Shown one piece after another: positions 6,933 through 8,491 of a stretch of 8,491 nt of DNA; the stretch's first letter is position 1; each line of letters starts with the position of its first letter. The DNA is from Bacilli bacterium (GTDB taxonomy: Bacteria > Bacillota_I > Bacilli_A > RF39 > UBA660). The translations under genes were made by a program, and so were the position numbers. Location: assembly GCA_900772445.1 (NCBI GenBank), contig CAAHEL010000071.1, positions 1-8,491 of the forward strand, read 5' to 3'. The notes beneath the pieces are model-generated. The model had not been told where the DNA came from. It ran no database searches and saw nothing but the letters and a program-made list of their open reading frames with translations.

Positions 6933-7763
6933 ATGAAAGTATTTTTCAAAATATTTGGTGTAGTTACCTTAATATGTTTTAGTTTTTTTTATACAGATAA
7001 AGTAATGACTGTTGTAAGTGATAAAGACCCATTAAAAATACAAATAGTTAATTTACAAGACGAATATAAAATAAGTCCAAACGAAGCAATAATAACTACT
7101 GATACAATAATTCCAGGTAATAATGGAAAAGAATTAAATATCGAAGCAAGTTATAATAAAATGAAAAAGAATAATATCTTTAATACTAACTTACTGGAAT
7201 ATAAAGAAATATATCCAGAACATAGATTAATAGATAATAAAGATAAATATATAATAAATGGTAGTATTAATAAAAAAAGTGTTAGTTTATTATTCTTAAT
7301 AGATAGTAATAATAATTTAAATAAATTATTTGATATTTTAGATAAGAAAAATGTTAAGGCGAATTTATTTATTGAATATAAATATTTAAATAGTAATATT
7401 ACTGATATTAAAAATCATAATAATCATAATATTTATTTATATCAAGATAACTATACATATGATAGTCTAATAATATCTAATAATATCATAAAAAGAATAA
7501 GTGATACTAATCCAATTTATTGTTTAACAAAAGAAAAAAATACTAATAATCTAAATATATGTTCTTATCTAGAAATGTATACTATAATTCCAAGTATTAA
7601 TGGTAATTATAATGAAATAAAAACTAAACTAGATAATGGTAGTATAATATTATTTGATACATCAAGTGTAACAATATCAGAATTATCTTATATAATTGAT
7701 TTTATTACTGGTAAAGGATATAATATTGAAACATTAGATAAATTATTACAAGAAAAAATATAA
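6933..7763 (+). CDS. Membrane-anchored protein with a degenerate NodB (polysaccharide deacetylase-like) domain
   Basis: A 276-aa protein with one N-terminal hydrophobic segment (about residues 4-20) and no obvious cleavage site or lipobox, so probably a signal anchor with an extracytoplasmic body. Residues about 60-78 (IPGNNGKELNIEASYNKMK) form a distinct linker motif. From about 105 on, the pattern is that of a NodB deacetylase: SLLFLID, then LFDILDKKNVKANLFIE, and at the end GSIILFD with GKGYNIETLDKLL. The metal-binding parts are missing: the usual TFDDG is FLIDS, the HSxxH helix is replaced by NHNIYLYQDNY, and ILLHD is IILFD. It therefore probably does not deacetylate and may bind wall polymer instead. 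The ATG at 6933 follows AGGTGA (6922-6927); an in-frame GTG at 6924 lies inside that site. It starts 36 nt after addA and is probably co-transcribed. Fold assignment is by pattern only. Confidence 0.65.
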   Translation: MKVFFKIFGVVTLICFSFFYTDKVMTVVSDKDPLKIQIVNLQDEYKISPNEAIITTDTIIPGNNGKELNIEASYNKMKKNNIFNTNLLEYKEIYPEHRLIDNKDKYIINGSINKKSVSLLFLIDSNNNLNKLFDILDKKNVKANLFIEYKYLNSNITDIKNHNNHNIYLYQDNYTYDSLIISNNIIKRISDTNPIYCLTKEKNTNNLNICSYLEMYTIIPSINGNYNEIKTKLDNGSIILFDTSSVTISELSYIIDFITGKGYNIETLDKLLQEKI

Positions 7764-7769
7764 AAAATA

Positions 7770-7798
7770 TTTACTTTAATTTTGTTTTATGATATCAT
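7770..7798 (+). promoter_or_regulatory. Candidate promoter of the transposase-like gene
   Basis: TTTACT (7770-7775, four of six -35 bases) and TATCAT (7793-7798, five of six) are 17 bp apart. TGA just before the -10 makes it an extended element, TGATATCAT, within the palindrome ATGATATCAT (7789-7798). Transcription would start near 7805, giving a leader of about 100 nt that contains the hairpin at 7854-7890. Confidence 0.35.
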
Positions 7799-7853
7799 TT
7801 ATTTGTAAGGTAAATAAAGAAAATTACAAAAAAATGGTAGAAGACCTTTTTAA

Positions 7854-7890
7854 CTTAACTGTGTCAGAACATGACATAGTTCGAGTTAAG
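7854..7890 (+). promoter_or_regulatory. Leader hairpin reaching into the Shine-Dalgarno sequence
   Basis: AACTGTGTCA (7857-7866) pairs with TGACATAGTT (7872-7881) around GAACA: ten pairs, one of them G-U. An alternative outer pairing joins CTTAACT (7854-7860) to AGTTAAG (7884-7890). The AACT segment can join either AGTT copy, so the two full pairings exclude each other; a merged form with a TCGAGT bulge is also possible. The outer pairing covers the first three bases of AAGGAGG (7888-7894), the ribosome binding site of the gene at 7904. It is not a terminator: no T-run follows until 7896-7903, which is 5 nt beyond the stem and after the SD. Translational control, a protein-binding operator, or a leftover element end are all possible. 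Confidence 0.5.
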
Positions 7891-7903
7891 GAGGTATTTT
7901 TTT

Positions 7904-8491
7904 ATGGATAATCGAACAGGAGAAGTTTTAAGGAAAAGAAGATTAGAAAGGAGCTACTTTGTTATTTATTGTATAAGTACAAAAATAAATATAGATAGTG
8001 ATAGGTATTATACTGAATCAAAAAAATTATATACTTTTTTCGGATGTACTCTTGATGGTAAAAAGAAATATTTATCTTGTATATTGGAAACAAATGTTGA
8101 AAAAACATCGGATTGGTATAATTTTTTTCAAGAGCTAAAAAAGCGTGGAATGGAACACATAGTGTTTGCGTTACTTCCTAAAAACAAGGAAATAAGAGAT
8201 GCTATTAAGTTAGGATTTCCTAAAGTAGAAATATTTACATCATGTGAAGGTATAATAGAAAAAATGCTAAAGTATAATAGTTATAAAACAAAAGACGAAA
8301 TATATAGACAAATAAGAAGAATATTTGTAGCACGAGATTTAGTGGAATATGAGTTAAACTACAAGGATTTTGTTGAAAAATACGAGGGGTATCCATTTTT
8401 AATGGATATGCTAGAGGAAGAATTAAAGAACATAAGAAACAATTATAAATATTCCTTTATGGTAAGAAGAATAATATATGCTTTTAATTAC
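7904..8491 (+). CDS. Degenerate IS256/Mutator-type transposase-like protein (3' end beyond window)
   Basis: An open frame of 196 codons without a stop, running to the window edge. It is preceded by a strong AAGGAGG (7888-7894) 9 nt from the ATG. The pattern follows the catalytic domain of IS256/Mutator transposases: RRLERSY near the start, GCTLDGKKKYLSCIL (47-61), WYNFFQELKKRGMEHI (71-86), IRDAIKLGFPKVEIF (97-111), YKTKDEIYRQIRRIFVA (127-143), and YPF with RRIIYAFN (163-195) at the family's usual spacing. Acidic residues expected at the first catalytic Asp (around 22-24) and the second (IACVDG; here VFALLPK, P92) are absent. The N-terminal half of a normal transposase of about 400 aa is also missing. 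The third catalytic Glu would lie just past the window. Seven of 22 Lys codons are AAG, with some GAG, CGA and GCG, unlike the neighbours. It is either a decayed element or a domesticated, non-catalytic derivative. Confidence 0.6.
   Translation, partial: MDNRTGEVLRKRRLERSYFVIYCISTKINIDSDRYYTESKKLYTFFGCTLDGKKKYLSCILETNVEKTSDWYNFFQELKKRGMEHIVFALLPKNKEIRDAIKLGFPKVEIFTSCEGIIEKMLKYNSYKTKDEIYRQIRRIFVARDLVEYELNYKDFVEKYEGYPFLMDMLEEELKNIRNNYKYSFMVRRIIYAFNY

Noticed and set aside
7798..7830. Dyads TTTATTT/AAATAAA and TTTGTAA/TTACAAA after the NodB-like gene
   Set aside because: They are A/T-rich, overlap one another and are followed by A-rich sequence on the + strand, so they do not form an intrinsic terminator.
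1..8491. TGA read as tryptophan (Mycoplasma-like code)
   Set aside because: Trp is encoded by TGG in feoB, addA and the last gene, and the long frames contain no in-frame TGA needing reassignment.
1..8491. CRISPR array, tRNA, rRNA or complete insertion sequence
   Set aside because: No regularly spaced repeats, no tRNA-like cloverleaf or rRNA sequence, and no paired terminal inverted repeats were found in the window.

Overview
The window is very A+T-rich DNA (by eye about a quarter G+C or less). Genes are tightly packed, ribosome binding sites are AGGAGG-like, lysine is almost always AAA and leucine almost always TTA. Tryptophan is TGG, and every visible stop is TAA or TAG, so nothing points to a Mycoplasma-type TGA=Trp code. 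Together with the gene content (MntR-like regulator, FeoA/FeoB, RadC, AddA) this suggests a low-GC Bacillota, probably an uncultured gut-type member of the Bacilli. That assignment is inference.

Left part (1-2704), metal homeostasis. The last codons of a + strand gene end at 42, followed by a hairpin terminator that lies inside the 3' end of a convergent regulator gene. That regulator (39-449, minus strand) is a DtxR/MntR-family repressor with all six MntR-type metal ligands. It is divergent from feoA and feoB (561-2670), a ferrous-iron uptake operon with an 8-nt gene overlap and a strong terminator at 2671-2704. The 111-bp regulator-feoA spacer holds a promoter and a dyad around the predicted transcription start. 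The simplest reading is a metal-sensing repressor controlling the adjacent iron transporter.

Middle part (2770-7763), DNA maintenance and envelope. radC has a perfect JAMM motif. It is followed by a 51-codon gene of unknown function with a good extended -10 promoter. Next comes a 1038-aa AddA-type helicase-nuclease with all helicase motifs and an intact RecB-type nuclease motif, but with no addB beside it. After 36 nt follows a membrane-anchored protein whose C-terminal half looks like a NodB polysaccharide deacetylase that has lost its metal and catalytic residues.

Right edge (7764-8491). A leader of about 100-140 nt carries a hairpin that reaches into the Shine-Dalgarno sequence. It precedes an intact reading frame, cut off by the window end, that resembles the catalytic domain of IS256/Mutator-family transposases. 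The expected acidic catalytic residues and the N-terminal DNA-binding region are missing. Codon choice also differs from its neighbours. This gene and its leader are the most unusual part of the window: either a decayed insertion sequence or a domesticated transposase with its own expression control.
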